Source: Gimesia maris (GTDB lineage: Bacteria > Planctomycetota > Planctomycetia > Planctomycetales > Planctomycetaceae). Taken from it: a stretch of DNA of 64,000 nt. The stretch spans positions 1,198,001 through 1,262,000 of the forward strand of contig NZ_CP042910.1 of NCBI RefSeq assembly GCF_008298035.1. Direction: 5' to 3'. The translations under genes and the position numbers were made by a program. Under the pieces are notes generated by a model, which saw only the letters and a program-made list of their open reading frames with translations, ran no database searches and was not told the DNA's origin. How positions within the stretch are numbered: position 1 is the stretch's first letter; each line of letters starts with the position of its first letter. Below are positions 9,321 through 17,393 of the stretch, in pieces.

Positions 9321-10127
9321 GTGGCAGAATCAAAATCAACACACGAGCTTACCGACACGTTAAGCGAGCCCAAAGTCAACGCATTTCGCGAATGGATGAT
9401 TTATAGTGTCATTTTCACGGGCCTGATCCTTCTGCTTTGTGGCCGCTTAATTTATCTGGCACTCCTGTCGGACGTGACAGGAATCTGCATTCTGATCCTT
9501 GTCTTGTTTGTCTGCGCACTGGCACGAAATGCATGGGATGTATCCTATATAGATCGGCAACGTTCATTAGCACATCAGCAGGTGCAAGAACTGATAAAAA
9601 GCAACAAAATCAGCGCTGCATTTCTGAAAAATTCAGAGCCCAGCATACTCCGCGATCATCTGCTGAATCTGAATGCGATTGCTAAAAAAGATCCCATGGT
9701 CTCGCAGGAAAACCTGGTGGTGCTCATGCAAAGTAAACTGAACGCTCGATTGAGATTGACCGAGCTGGCCTCCAGTATGCTGGTCACTCTCGGTCTGGTA
9801 GGAACGATTGTCGGTCTGATTGGATCGGTTGGTGGAATCAGCGTGGTAGTGGAAGCTGTTGGATCTAATCGAGATCAGCTTATGTCCGGGATGCGCGAAA
9901 CTCTGGGGGGAATGGGAACCGCTTTCTATACAACCCTGCTGGGTGCGCTGTTCGGAGGCATTGTCCTGAGAATTCTGTCTTCGGTCGTGAACAGTCATGC
10001 GGACAGTCTGATTGCTTATATCGCTGAACTGGCAGAAGTTTATATGGTACCCACACTCCGCAGATCCAGCAGAAAAAGAACGAAGAACGGCAATCTCGAA
10101 ATCGATGTTACGGAAGTGGTTTCATGA
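9321..10127 (+). CDS. MotA/TolQ/ExbB-family proton channel protein
   Basis: 268 aa, GTG start. There are four hydrophobic segments: ~27-46 and ~51-68, then after a helical cytoplasmic loop ~148-172 ('LASSMLVTLGLVGTIVGLIG') and ~198-220 ('GMGTAFYTTLLGALFGG'). The last two are the conserved MotA/TolQ/ExbB channel helices. The family forms a pentameric stator around a dimer of a MotB/TolR/ExbD protein and converts ion flow into mechanical work across the envelope. The next gene encodes such a partner. The stop overlaps an ATG (10124) that opens a 26-codon reading frame running into the next gene start. It is not linked to flagellar, Tol or TonB genes here. Confidence 0.85.
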   Translation: MAESKSTHELTDTLSEPKVNAFREWMIYSVIFTGLILLLCGRLIYLALLSDVTGICILILVLFVCALARNAWDVSYIDRQRSLAHQQVQELIKSNKISAAFLKNSEPSILRDHLLNLNAIAKKDPMVSQENLVVLMQSKLNARLRLTELASSMLVTLGLVGTIVGLIGSVGGISVVVEAVGSNRDQLMSGMRETLGGMGTAFYTTLLGALFGGIVLRILSSVVNSHADSLIAYIAELAEVYMVPTLRRSSRKRTKNGNLEIDVTEVVS

Positions 10128-10194
10128 TCAAAACGGCAACCCTGAATCTGAATGAAATCTGGAATTCCTACAAAGCAGTCAGTGGAAGAGAAAC

Positions 10195-11457
10195 ATGCAG
10201 TTAATTACACGTCGCGAGAGCACAAGTTTCTACGAATCCTTTTCCGATTTGATATTCTGCACTCTGGTTCTGTTTATCATCCTGGTCATGATTCTTTCGC
10301 TTTCGGTAAACGAACAGGTTGAATCTTACGCCAAAGAGCAACAGGCAATCACCGAAAAACTCGAAGCACAGAAAGCAGAGTTAGCTCTGCTGGAAAGGCA
10401 GGCTTCTGAGGAACGCCAGAGATTGAGCAGCATGTTAGGCGGCACTCGATTTATATCTCATTTTGGAGAGACTTATCTTTATATCGTATGTGATACTATA
10501 TCAAATCCGCCTCGTTATTGGCCTGTCCCATCAACTTACTTTAACGATATAGGAATCAATTTCATAAATGAATCAAACGAAGACAAACAAAAACGGCTAA
10601 GTAAGATACGGGAAAATATTCTGAAACTAACTCAAAACAACCGTTCTTATCGTGCTGAAGAACTTGGTTTAATCGCGCGTTCATTTTCTTTTTACGAAAC
10701 TGGTGAACTCAGCAGACACAAAGGTCTTGGAGTTGAACTCATCCAGACAAATGCAGGATTAAAAGTCGGCCGGGTTTTTCCATCTTCCCCGGGTGAAGAT
10801 GCAGGATTAAAACAGGATGATCTAATCACTCATATTGTGGGGACGCCTCTAAACCAGAATGGTTTAAAAATCCTCAGATCCAAAACCCGTAACATAGAAT
10901 CAAATGAAACGATTACCCTTCGAGTAGAGTCCCAAAACCAATTGCCCCGAAACGTGATTTTAAAACCGAATTTCTATAGGAATGCAGGGAGGGTAAATGA
11001 AATTGCAAACAGCAGTTTTAATTCTCTCGCCAGTGGAATTATTGATGTAGATGGAAAAATGAAAGAGTCATTAGACTTGATCAAAACTTTTCAATCCAAA
11101 CGTCCCGATTTGATCCTGAACCAAAACGAAAAAGAACTTAGCGAGGTGATTGAGAGTGTGATTCACTCATTGGAAATCTATTTTGAAGTCGTAGAACGTG
11201 TTGATGCAAGTGAATTTCGTCCCTTTCATATAGGAAGTCTGCCTGAATTAAATATTTATGTCAGCAAAGAAGATGAGAGTGGTCTTATTGCAGGTATGAG
11301 ATTGACAGCCGATGAAATACTGCAACTGGTTCGCGCCATCGGGGGCAGAGGTGCGGTGCTCAACTGGATCGTGAAGGACAATGCACCGATTCCAGAATGG
11401 GTCAAACAGAAAGTACTCGAACCTTCAGGTTTTCGAGACAAAGCGCCTCTCAATTGA
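10195..11457 (+). CDS. MotB/ExbD-like membrane protein with PDZ domain
   Basis: 420 aa. One N-terminal membrane helix (~17-40, 'FSDLIFCTLVLFIILVMILS') holds an Asp near its start at the place of the proton-carrying Asp of MotB/ExbD/TolR. A short Glu/Lys coiled coil follows (~43-80). After a ~90-residue region, a PDZ domain is visible at ~175-260 ('LGVELIQTNAGLKVGRVFPSSP', 'DAGLKQDDLITHIVG'; carboxylate loop approximately 'LGVEL'). The last ~150 residues are unassigned and contain no OmpA peptidoglycan-binding motif. It is co-transcribed with the ExbB-like gene. The combination suggests an ion-driven device that acts on a periplasmic peptide or protein tail; this is inference. It contains no protease triad. 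Confidence 0.75.
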   Translation: MQLITRRESTSFYESFSDLIFCTLVLFIILVMILSLSVNEQVESYAKEQQAITEKLEAQKAELALLERQASEERQRLSSMLGGTRFISHFGETYLYIVCDTISNPPRYWPVPSTYFNDIGINFINESNEDKQKRLSKIRENILKLTQNNRSYRAEELGLIARSFSFYETGELSRHKGLGVELIQTNAGLKVGRVFPSSPGEDAGLKQDDLITHIVGTPLNQNGLKILRSKTRNIESNETITLRVESQNQLPRNVILKPNFYRNAGRVNEIANSSFNSLASGIIDVDGKMKESLDLIKTFQSKRPDLILNQNEKELSEVIESVIHSLEIYFEVVERVDASEFRPFHIGSLPELNIYVSKEDESGLIAGMRLTADEILQLVRAIGGRGAVLNWIVKDNAPIPEWVKQKVLEPSGFRDKAPLN

Positions 11458-11659
11458 TCCTTAATGTTAACTGACAAGTGCCACAAACTGGGCATTAACA
11501 GCTTTAATGCATCACAGCAACTCGCAGAAGCTCTCCGCTGTACCCAAGAATTATGATCGGTGCAACCAGGAGTGCCTCCTGCTGCCCGAAACTCCGGAAC
11601 TTATTATGCAGGGCCAATTGGCCTTGAATCGTGAGACTCGGTAAGTTGCGGCGCTGGAT

Positions 11660-12928
11660 TCATTCAGTCTTCAACATCGGCTTGCCCCATACTGTCAGAT
11701 TGTGACTGGGTTCGGAACCTTCAGCGGCGATGGTCTTCAGGGATAGTTTCAAAACGTCAGACGAGGGCAGGGGGACGTCCAGTTTGACGGGGGCATCCCC
11801 CACGCGCACCGGTTTGCTGCGGATCAGTTCTTTGCCGTTCGCCTCAACCGCGAACAGGACCACTCCGTTTTTACCCGCGGTGGGATGCAGGCCGACATCG
11901 CAGGTGAAACGTGAGAAGACATTTCCCGGGGCGAGGACGAAGTCCAGCTCGAACGGGGTGCCCATGCCGTAGCCGGTTTCGTATTCGGTCGTGTCAATCT
12001 GCAGGGGATGCAGTTGCCGCTTTGCGTCCATCGCCTGGTTCAACAGGAACGGCTTCACGTAATAGGGGTGGGGAATCATCCGTCCCCGGAAGTCGGGCAA
12101 CCAGTCGGTGAGTGGCTGCTCTTCGAAGAGAAACTCCTGATCGTCAATGTGATTGGTGGCCAGGCAGATCGCGGTATAGATCACATCTGCTGTGTGCCGT
12201 CCGTTGGCCAGAGCCGCTGCCGCCCGGTGCTCGTCCGCCTTCTTCCCGTCTCCCTGCATCGTATCCTGCACGATGGGAATGATGTGCGCCGCGGCATGGT
12301 GACGCAGCAGCTTCTGATGTTCATAGATCCGCAGCGCCGCTTCGGCACGCGTCCGTCCCAGCAGTCGGGGCGTGTATTTTTCTTCCGCCAGTTGATAACT
12401 GCCGGAATCCATGAAGCCCCCCGCTCCAAACAGATAATTAAGTCGTGCTTTGTCCTTAGGGGGAGGCAGCAGTGTTTTGAGCTGCAGTTCTGTGACAGGG
12501 CTGCTGTGAGCCGAGGGGCAACCCGGATCTTCATTCCAGTGACAGAGGACTCCCAGGAACTTCATCGCTTCATCGGTTTTGCCCGCCTGCAGATTGTCGG
12601 CAATTTGCTCCAGATACCATTGCATGGCGGTCGCACTCTGTGTCGGCGGATTGACATCATGCAGCGACAGCCGCACGCCCGGCACCAGACAGTAGGCATC
12701 CAACTGGGGGGCTTTTCCGCCGGCGTGTTTGTCCTGCAGCGAAGTATAGTCCCGGCAGAGACGGGTGAGATTATCCTGCCCGATCAATTCGGTTTGCCAT
12801 TCCGGCAGCCGTGCCACCGCCCAGAGCCGAATCAATCGATGCCCTTTCCCCCAGGCCCAGAGTGGATGTGCATTAGAGATACACAAAATCAGGAGAAGCA
12901 ATCCAACAACAAGACGACGCACGCGCAT
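11660..12928 (-). CDS. Secreted S1/P1-nuclease-like protein with NPCBM domain
   Basis: 422 aa. The signal peptide is cut before 'WGKGHRLIRLWA', exposing an N-terminal Trp as in zinc-dependent P1 nuclease/phospholipase C enzymes. Further potential zinc ligands are in 'SLHDVN', 'CHWNEDPGCPSAHSS' (H, D, H) and 'ATNHIDDQ'. The C-terminal ~120 residues ('GYGMGTPFELDFVLAPG', 'CDVGLHPTAGKNG', 'HNLTVWGKPML') fit an NPCBM-type carbohydrate-binding module. A trinuclear-zinc phosphoesterase acting on surface-bound substrate is therefore plausible, though several ligands of the canonical enzyme are not clearly placed. The start follows the signal peptide; the gene is single, convergent with the ExbB/PDZ operon. 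Confidence 0.7.
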   Translation of the reverse strand: MRVRRLVVGLLLLILCISNAHPLWAWGKGHRLIRLWAVARLPEWQTELIGQDNLTRLCRDYTSLQDKHAGGKAPQLDAYCLVPGVRLSLHDVNPPTQSATAMQWYLEQIADNLQAGKTDEAMKFLGVLCHWNEDPGCPSAHSSPVTELQLKTLLPPPKDKARLNYLFGAGGFMDSGSYQLAEEKYTPRLLGRTRAEAALRIYEHQKLLRHHAAAHIIPIVQDTMQGDGKKADEHRAAAALANGRHTADVIYTAICLATNHIDDQEFLFEEQPLTDWLPDFRGRMIPHPYYVKPFLLNQAMDAKRQLHPLQIDTTEYETGYGMGTPFELDFVLAPGNVFSRFTCDVGLHPTAGKNGVVLFAVEANGKELIRSKPVRVGDAPVKLDVPLPSSDVLKLSLKTIAAEGSEPSHNLTVWGKPMLKTE

Positions 12929-12965
12929 GGCTTTTCCTCTGTTACTGTTGAGTTCGGGTAATGTA

Positions 12966-13685
12966 TCAAGAGAACTCGATTCTAGGCGGTCCGTTCTCGC
13001 GATGCCAGGATTCTTTATTCAGCCGGGGTCTGCCTCTCGGGCGTGTGGTGCTTTCCAGGGAGAGACGTGCGGCCGTGTTACTGATCCATTTGTCTCCGCC
13101 GAAGGGGGTGCCTCTGACGATGCTTTTTCGCACGGCTGCCAGCTCGTCATCGGTCTGTGGTTTATTCACCAGCGCCCGCCAGTTTCGTGGTAGTGCTGGT
13201 TTCTTCGGTGTCGCCAGCCAGGCGGGAGCGTGCTGTTTCTGCTGCCGGGCCCAGGCGGAGCTGTATTCCCACTCCTCGGCTTTTTTGACCAGATTGGCCC
13301 GCAGGGGATTACGTTCGACATAACGCATGACTGTCAGCAGATGCTCGTCTGTTTGAACCGGAAACGATTTGAAGCGTCCCTGGTAGAGGTGACCGCTGCC
13401 ACCGGTTTCGTAGTGGGCGTGCCAGCGCATGGTATGGGTGACACTGAGCCGCTGAAAGAATTCCGTCAACTGGGTATCCGTTGTGGGACGCACTACAAAG
13501 TGCCAGTGGTTGGGCATCACCGACATCGCAAAAATCGGCAGGGGATTTTTCTGACACGTCTCCTCCACCGCCTGCATGAATGCGGTGTAATCGTCGGGCT
13601 TTTCAAACAGCGTCAGCCGCGCAACAGACCGGTTGAGTACATGAAACACTTCACCAGCAGGGCAGATTCGTTTGGATCTAGGCAT
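12966..13685 (-). CDS. RAYT, REP-associated tyrosine transposase (Y1, IS200-like fold)
   Basis: 239 aa from the ATG at 13685 (the frame is open further up, but homology begins at 'MPRSKRICPAGEVFHVLNRSV'). The HUH metal motif is HWH in 'VMPNHWHFVV'; the likely nucleophile is Tyr in 'RYVERNPLRANLV'. 'GHLYQGRFKSFPV' is another family hallmark. RAYTs process and disperse short REP palindromes and are usually single-copy, domesticated genes with no own IS ends, as here. REP-like AAAGGGG(A/T)CAG palindromes at ~0.7, 15.65 and 22.36 kb could be its substrates (inference). The C-terminal ~60 residues are basic. Confidence 0.88.
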   Translation of the reverse strand: MPRSKRICPAGEVFHVLNRSVARLTLFEKPDDYTAFMQAVEETCQKNPLPIFAMSVMPNHWHFVVRPTTDTQLTEFFQRLSVTHTMRWHAHYETGGSGHLYQGRFKSFPVQTDEHLLTVMRYVERNPLRANLVKKAEEWEYSSAWARQQKQHAPAWLATPKKPALPRNWRALVNKPQTDDELAAVRKSIVRGTPFGGDKWISNTAARLSLESTTRPRGRPRLNKESWHRENGPPRIEFS

Positions 13686-13740
13686 AAACCGAGTATAGCA
13701 GAAGCCGAAGTGGAAAAAAGAGTTCTGCTCCCAATGGCCT

Positions 13741-15606
13741 CTAAAATCCGGTATTCGGGTACCAGCGGCTGTAGTGGTTTTCGCCGAGTCTTGTGAGTGG
13801 GATGGCTGTGGGTTTGAAAAGTAATGAGCCTTCCCGGACTTGCTGGCGATGACCGAGCTTTGATACAAGTGGCCAATAAGGATTGTGTCCCTTTTGCCAA
13901 GTGACAAACTGATTCGGATCCCAGACCGCAATCCCGTCCGCACCCTGTGCGTAATCCCGGGAGACAGACTGCAGCAGGCTGTTCGCACTTTCCATTTTCC
14001 AGCCAACATAAAAGGGAAAGATTTTCACATCCGTTCCCTCGGTGATTCGCGCGTAGTAAGCCGTGTCGCCTGACTTCGATTTCAGGCCACTGGTATAATA
14101 AGCGAACCAGGCAATGCCGATCTGGTCGATCAGTTTTTCTTCAATCCAACGTTCCACATCCAGTCCGAACTTCTGATTGTCGGCACGGGTAGAAAATGTG
14201 GAAACGGCGAGTTTGAGACGTCGATGGGCGTTGCCGCGTTGAACTGCTGTTTCATCCAGCATCGCCCGTATTTTACGCACGAACTCCGTGACAATCGTCG
14301 CCCGCAATTGGAACACGCGTGGATCGTCTTCGGCCAGATCGCGAGGATTCTCGCCGAATTCTTTGATGAACCGCTGACAGAAGGGTTCTTCCCACAGAAT
14401 CATGGGCATGCCTCGATGAAAGAGAAATCCGGCGCCGTCTGCGCCTCTCTGCAGTGCTTCGCGATAAACTTCGATCAGATGATCCTGGACCTCCTCAGCA
14501 GCGTAGCTGAGATGCATGGTCGGCGTTCCGTCATAGTCGATGCAACGCCATTCGGGATGCGCTTCGTAGAAATCGCTCATGAAGAATTCCTCCCACGGCG
14601 GTGCTGCTTTCCAGCCGGCGGCACGCAGGCAGACCAGGATTTCCGCATCTTGACTGTGTGCTTCCTCAACGGCCACTTTTAGAGGGTCTATGCCCTGCTG
14701 ATGCAGATGACGAACCGATTCGACATACTCGCGATCGACTTCCCTCGGGAATGTATCAAGGTGCCCGCCCATCAGATTTCCCACCTGGCTCGGATGATGA
14801 ACGAGATCAGCGCCTCCGACCTGGAACCACCAGGTCTTGAAATCACTGTCGCGATACGCGGAGAACGTTGCTGCCAGGTCGGCACGATTCTGAGGGCGGA
14901 ACGGATGAATCCAGGTATAACCGTCGAAGGTTGCGACTGCTGTTTTCGTTGTCTTTTGAGCACGATCGGCACGTATCCGGGAGATTTCCTCGTTCGTGAG
15001 CGGAATGGTTTTGACATAATGGATTCGCGCAGGCATCTGGTACACGGTGGAGAACTGCAGGTCGTTATCGGTCAGGTCGGCGGCACCTAAATACACTTCT
15101 TCCAGCATGTCACGGCGTTGCGGCCCCAGATTGAGTCGATTGCTCAGTCGGGTATAGGCAGAGTCGCTCGTGAATTTCGCTTCCACATTATTCTTCGCAG
15201 GTCGCACGAGATCAGTAATTGAACTCAGCCCGATATAGACGGCGTGCCAGCCCTGTTTGCCAAGTTTCAAGGTCAGGTCCGGCGCGGATGACTCGCGTCC
15301 GACGGAGATACACTTTCCGGAGAACTCTGCCGTTTCGTATTCAAACACTTTCCATTTATGATGATGACGGCTCTCTGAAATCGCGTCTGCCGGGATGCAG
15401 CGAGTCAGGTCTGTGAATCGTTCTGCCTGCTTGAAGTTCTGCCACTGTTCGGAGTGTGTCAGCGGAGTCTGTTTTTGAACAAGTGACGCGGAGTCGCTGG
15501 AGGCAACACTCGTGGTCGGTTCCGCAGCAACAAGTGTTGTTCCTGAAGATGTGATGAGACCGAATAACAGCGCGAATCTGATGTGTCTGGCAATGTTGTC
15601 ATTCAT
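13741..15606 (-). CDS. Secreted glycoside-hydrolase-like (TIM-barrel) protein
   Basis: 621 aa with a signal peptide ('ALLFGLITSSGTTLVAAEP'). The first ~220 residues form a beta-rich domain ('KVFEYETAEFSGKCISVG', 'GWHAVYIGLSSI'). Residues ~270-590 resemble a glycosidase-like TIM barrel: 'WWFQVGGADLVHHPS', 'VEEAHSQDAEILVCLRAAGW', 'HPEWRCIDYDGTP', 'LSYAAEEVQDHLIEVYREAL', 'DGAGFLFHRG' and 'YAQGADGIAVWDPNQF'. This pattern is seen in GHL10/DUF4015-like proteins. Candidate acid residues exist, but I cannot fix the catalytic pair. The IS110 copy 1 starts 67 bases upstream of its start codon and may separate it from an original promoter. Confidence 0.7.
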   Translation of the reverse strand: MNDNIARHIRFALLFGLITSSGTTLVAAEPTTSVASSDSASLVQKQTPLTHSEQWQNFKQAERFTDLTRCIPADAISESRHHHKWKVFEYETAEFSGKCISVGRESSAPDLTLKLGKQGWHAVYIGLSSITDLVRPAKNNVEAKFTSDSAYTRLSNRLNLGPQRRDMLEEVYLGAADLTDNDLQFSTVYQMPARIHYVKTIPLTNEEISRIRADRAQKTTKTAVATFDGYTWIHPFRPQNRADLAATFSAYRDSDFKTWWFQVGGADLVHHPSQVGNLMGGHLDTFPREVDREYVESVRHLHQQGIDPLKVAVEEAHSQDAEILVCLRAAGWKAAPPWEEFFMSDFYEAHPEWRCIDYDGTPTMHLSYAAEEVQDHLIEVYREALQRGADGAGFLFHRGMPMILWEEPFCQRFIKEFGENPRDLAEDDPRVFQLRATIVTEFVRKIRAMLDETAVQRGNAHRRLKLAVSTFSTRADNQKFGLDVERWIEEKLIDQIGIAWFAYYTSGLKSKSGDTAYYARITEGTDVKIFPFYVGWKMESANSLLQSVSRDYAQGADGIAVWDPNQFVTWQKGHNPYWPLVSKLGHRQQVREGSLLFKPTAIPLTRLGENHYSRWYPNTGF

Positions 15607-15672
15607 AACGAAGTTCCTGAAATGTAAAAAGTGTCAGGTCTGTCGGAACTAAAGGGGGCAGGACTCGATAAT

Positions 15673-15919
15673 AAAGAGTCCTAGTATCTCGGGTACGAGC
15701 GGCATTGGACCAGGCTTACAGAATTGATGTGGCTGGTTATATTGATAAGAGCTCATCCCTGATGGCCATCAGGGATGAGCTGCGACTTTGTAGATCGTCG
15801 AGTCCTGGGTGCTGATAGACACCGTGGGTCAGTTGGATCGCAGAGCCGCATCGTTTTCAACCCGAACAGTCGCTAGAGCCACTCAGGTGAGCTCGTATTT
15901 TACTAGGATGGGACACACG
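15673..15919 (+). ncRNA. Candidate bridge RNA region of IS110 copy 1
   Basis: In the IS110 group the left-end non-coding segment encodes a bridge RNA with target- and donor-binding loops. Here it holds a perfect 30-base palindrome (15751-15780), a small GTG...CAC hairpin (15809-15823) and two segments matching the junctions: GAGTCCT (15800-15806; also at the left end 15677-15682+) and ACAGTCGCT (15866-15874; also in the right flank at 16885-16893). The assignment rests on family knowledge and structure; transcript limits are unknown. Confidence 0.5.
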
Positions 15920-16873
15920 ATGAAAGACTCCTCTTCAATTTCTGTGGTTGGCATTGATGTTTCTAAAGATTCACTCGATCTCTTCCATACGATTAATGGC
16001 CAGCAGCAGAAGATCGCTTATCAGCAGGATTCCCTCAAGCTGCTTGCCCGGCAGATCATCAAGCTCAACGCAACCGTCGTCATGGAAGCCACGGGTGGCT
16101 ACGAAAAGAAACTGGTCAAATATTTACAGAGCCAGGGAATTGCATGTGCCGTGGTGAATCCGAAGCTGATTCGTGACTTTGCCAGAGCCTGTGGGAAGCT
16201 TGAGAAAAACGATGCCATCGACGCCAGGATCATCGCCTCTTTTGGACAGATGATGCAACCGAGGACGATGGGAAAAATCGATCGAAACAGGGAGAAACTC
16301 AAGTTGCTGGCAACTCGTCGAGAACAGGTTCAAAGTATGATTACCCAGGAATCCAATCGTCAGCAGCAAATTGAGGATCGGCAAATTCGGGCCTTCATTC
16401 AACGGGCGATCCAACTCTATCAGAAACAGCTTAAAAAACTGGACAATGAAATGCTGAAGGTCATTGAAGCCGACCAGACCATGAAACAGAAGTCCGAAAT
16501 TCTGCTCTCTGCGAAAGGTGTCGGCCCGGCAACAACCGCTAACCTGATTGCCGGGCTGCCTGAACTCGGGCAACTGAATCGGCAGCAGATCGCCAAGCTC
16601 GTCGGCCTGGCTCCTCTCGTTCGGGACAGTGGCAAATTCAAAGGGCAGCGCAGAACATATGCCGGCAGAAGCCAGATACGGCGGATCCTTTATATGGCGA
16701 CCTTAGTAGCCACGCGCTGGAACAGTCGCATCAAAGCATTTTACTTGTCCTTATTGGAAAGAGGTAAACCGAAGAAGCTGGCCATCACAGCCTGCATGAG
16801 AAAGTTTATCACCATCCTGAATTCCATGATGAAAAACAATCAGACGTGGGATCAAAATCTTCTTGCTTCTTGA
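15920..16873 (+). CDS. IS110-family transposase (DEDD/serine recombinase)
   Basis: 317 aa. The N-terminal RuvC-like DEDD domain shows 'VVGIDVSKDSLDLF', 'VVMEATGGYEKK' and 'KNDAIDARIIASF'; the C-terminal Transposase_20 domain shows a HhH-like 'AKGVGPATTANLIAGLP' and the catalytic-Ser region 'VRDSGKFKGQRRTYAGRSQ' followed by 'RILYMATLVATRWN'. All key positions are present and there is no frameshift, so the gene appears intact. The start is taken as ATG 15920 (15908 is in frame, too); further upstream the frame runs through the structured RNA region and is unlikely to be coding. The protein is identical to that of copy 2. Confidence 0.93.
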   Translation: MKDSSSISVVGIDVSKDSLDLFHTINGQQQKIAYQQDSLKLLARQIIKLNATVVMEATGGYEKKLVKYLQSQGIACAVVNPKLIRDFARACGKLEKNDAIDARIIASFGQMMQPRTMGKIDRNREKLKLLATRREQVQSMITQESNRQQQIEDRQIRAFIQRAIQLYQKQLKKLDNEMLKVIEADQTMKQKSEILLSAKGVGPATTANLIAGLPELGQLNRQQIAKLVGLAPLVRDSGKFKGQRRTYAGRSQIRRILYMATLVATRWNSRIKAFYLSLLERGKPKKLAITACMRKFITILNSMMKNNQTWDQNLLAS

Positions 16874-16900
16874 CATAATCCAAGACAGTCGCTGACCCCT

Positions 16901-17314
16901 TTAATTCTCTTCAGTTTTAAACGGACGGTTTGGTGCGTTTTCTGGATTCGAATCTTTGACAATACGTTTCTGTAGTGTGTCGACGACAATAAATTCTGCA
17001 TCGGGACCTTTTCCCAGGGTGACGCGATAGGTTCCCGGTCCTTCCTGCCGGATGACCGGCGCTGCCTCAGGGTCGAAGGCACCTGAACCCAGCGGCCAGG
17101 TATCATATCGTTCCACCGCGCCTTCTGCCGTATTCCCAATGCTGTAATAGTATCGGCCATTTGAATCTGGGCCATGCAAAATGACTGCACAGTCAGACTC
17201 GGGGAGAATGTTGATTGAGATCGTGCGAATGGTGTCGCTTCCCCCTCTAGAGCAACTGACCCCCATGCTGATGAGGAGTAATGCGAGCGGGACAATTATG
17301 AAATGTTTCATCAT
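16901..17314 (-). CDS. Small putative lipoprotein
   Basis: 137 aa. The N-terminus 'MMKHFIIVPLALLLISMGVSC' is a lipoprotein-type signal with Cys at ~21 (lipobox GVSC, not ideal). The mature part is beta-rich with Gly/Asp/Tyr turns ('GPDSNGRYYYSIGN', 'PGTYRVTLGKGPDAEFIVVD'). I do not recognise the family. Its TAA stop overlaps the right junction of IS110 copy 1 (shared sequence ends at 16902), so the original 3' end may have lain against a REP-like palindrome. A function is not proposed. Confidence 0.65.
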   Translation of the reverse strand: MMKHFIIVPLALLLISMGVSCSRGGSDTIRTISINILPESDCAVILHGPDSNGRYYYSIGNTAEGAVERYDTWPLGSGAFDPEAAPVIRQEGPGTYRVTLGKGPDAEFIVVDTLQKRIVKDSNPENAPNRPFKTEEN

Positions 17315-17393
17315 GTTACTCTGTGTGTTTGAAAGAAAAACAATAGACTCAACATAAGATATCTGCCACTATTATTATCTGCTGGTTACCAAC

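Larger units (their letters stand above)
15673..16902 (+). mobile_element. IS110-family insertion sequence, copy 1
   Basis: 1230 bases identical to 22381-23610, read by aligning both copies. It contains ~247 bases of non-coding left end, the transposase gene and ~29 bases after its stop. The long non-coding left end and absence of clear terminal inverted repeats or target duplication fit the IS110 group (bridge-RNA guided recombinases). The left flank (15652-15666) is a degenerate AAGGGG..CAG..GACTC motif. The right shared end CAGTCGCTGACCCCTT (16886-16901) may be target-derived, so the exact ends are uncertain by up to ~20 bases. The right boundary falls in the stop codon of the neighbouring lipoprotein gene. 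Confidence 0.88.

Noticed and set aside
9321-11457. Zorya-type defence system (ZorA/ZorB)
   Set aside because: The channel pair is similar in type, but the partner has PDZ instead of an OmpA domain, and no ZorC/ZorD or ZorE gene is adjacent.
12008-12961. 317-aa open frame antisense to the P1-nuclease-like gene
   Set aside because: The opposite frame has a signal peptide and zinc motifs; this one has none and starts inside the other gene.
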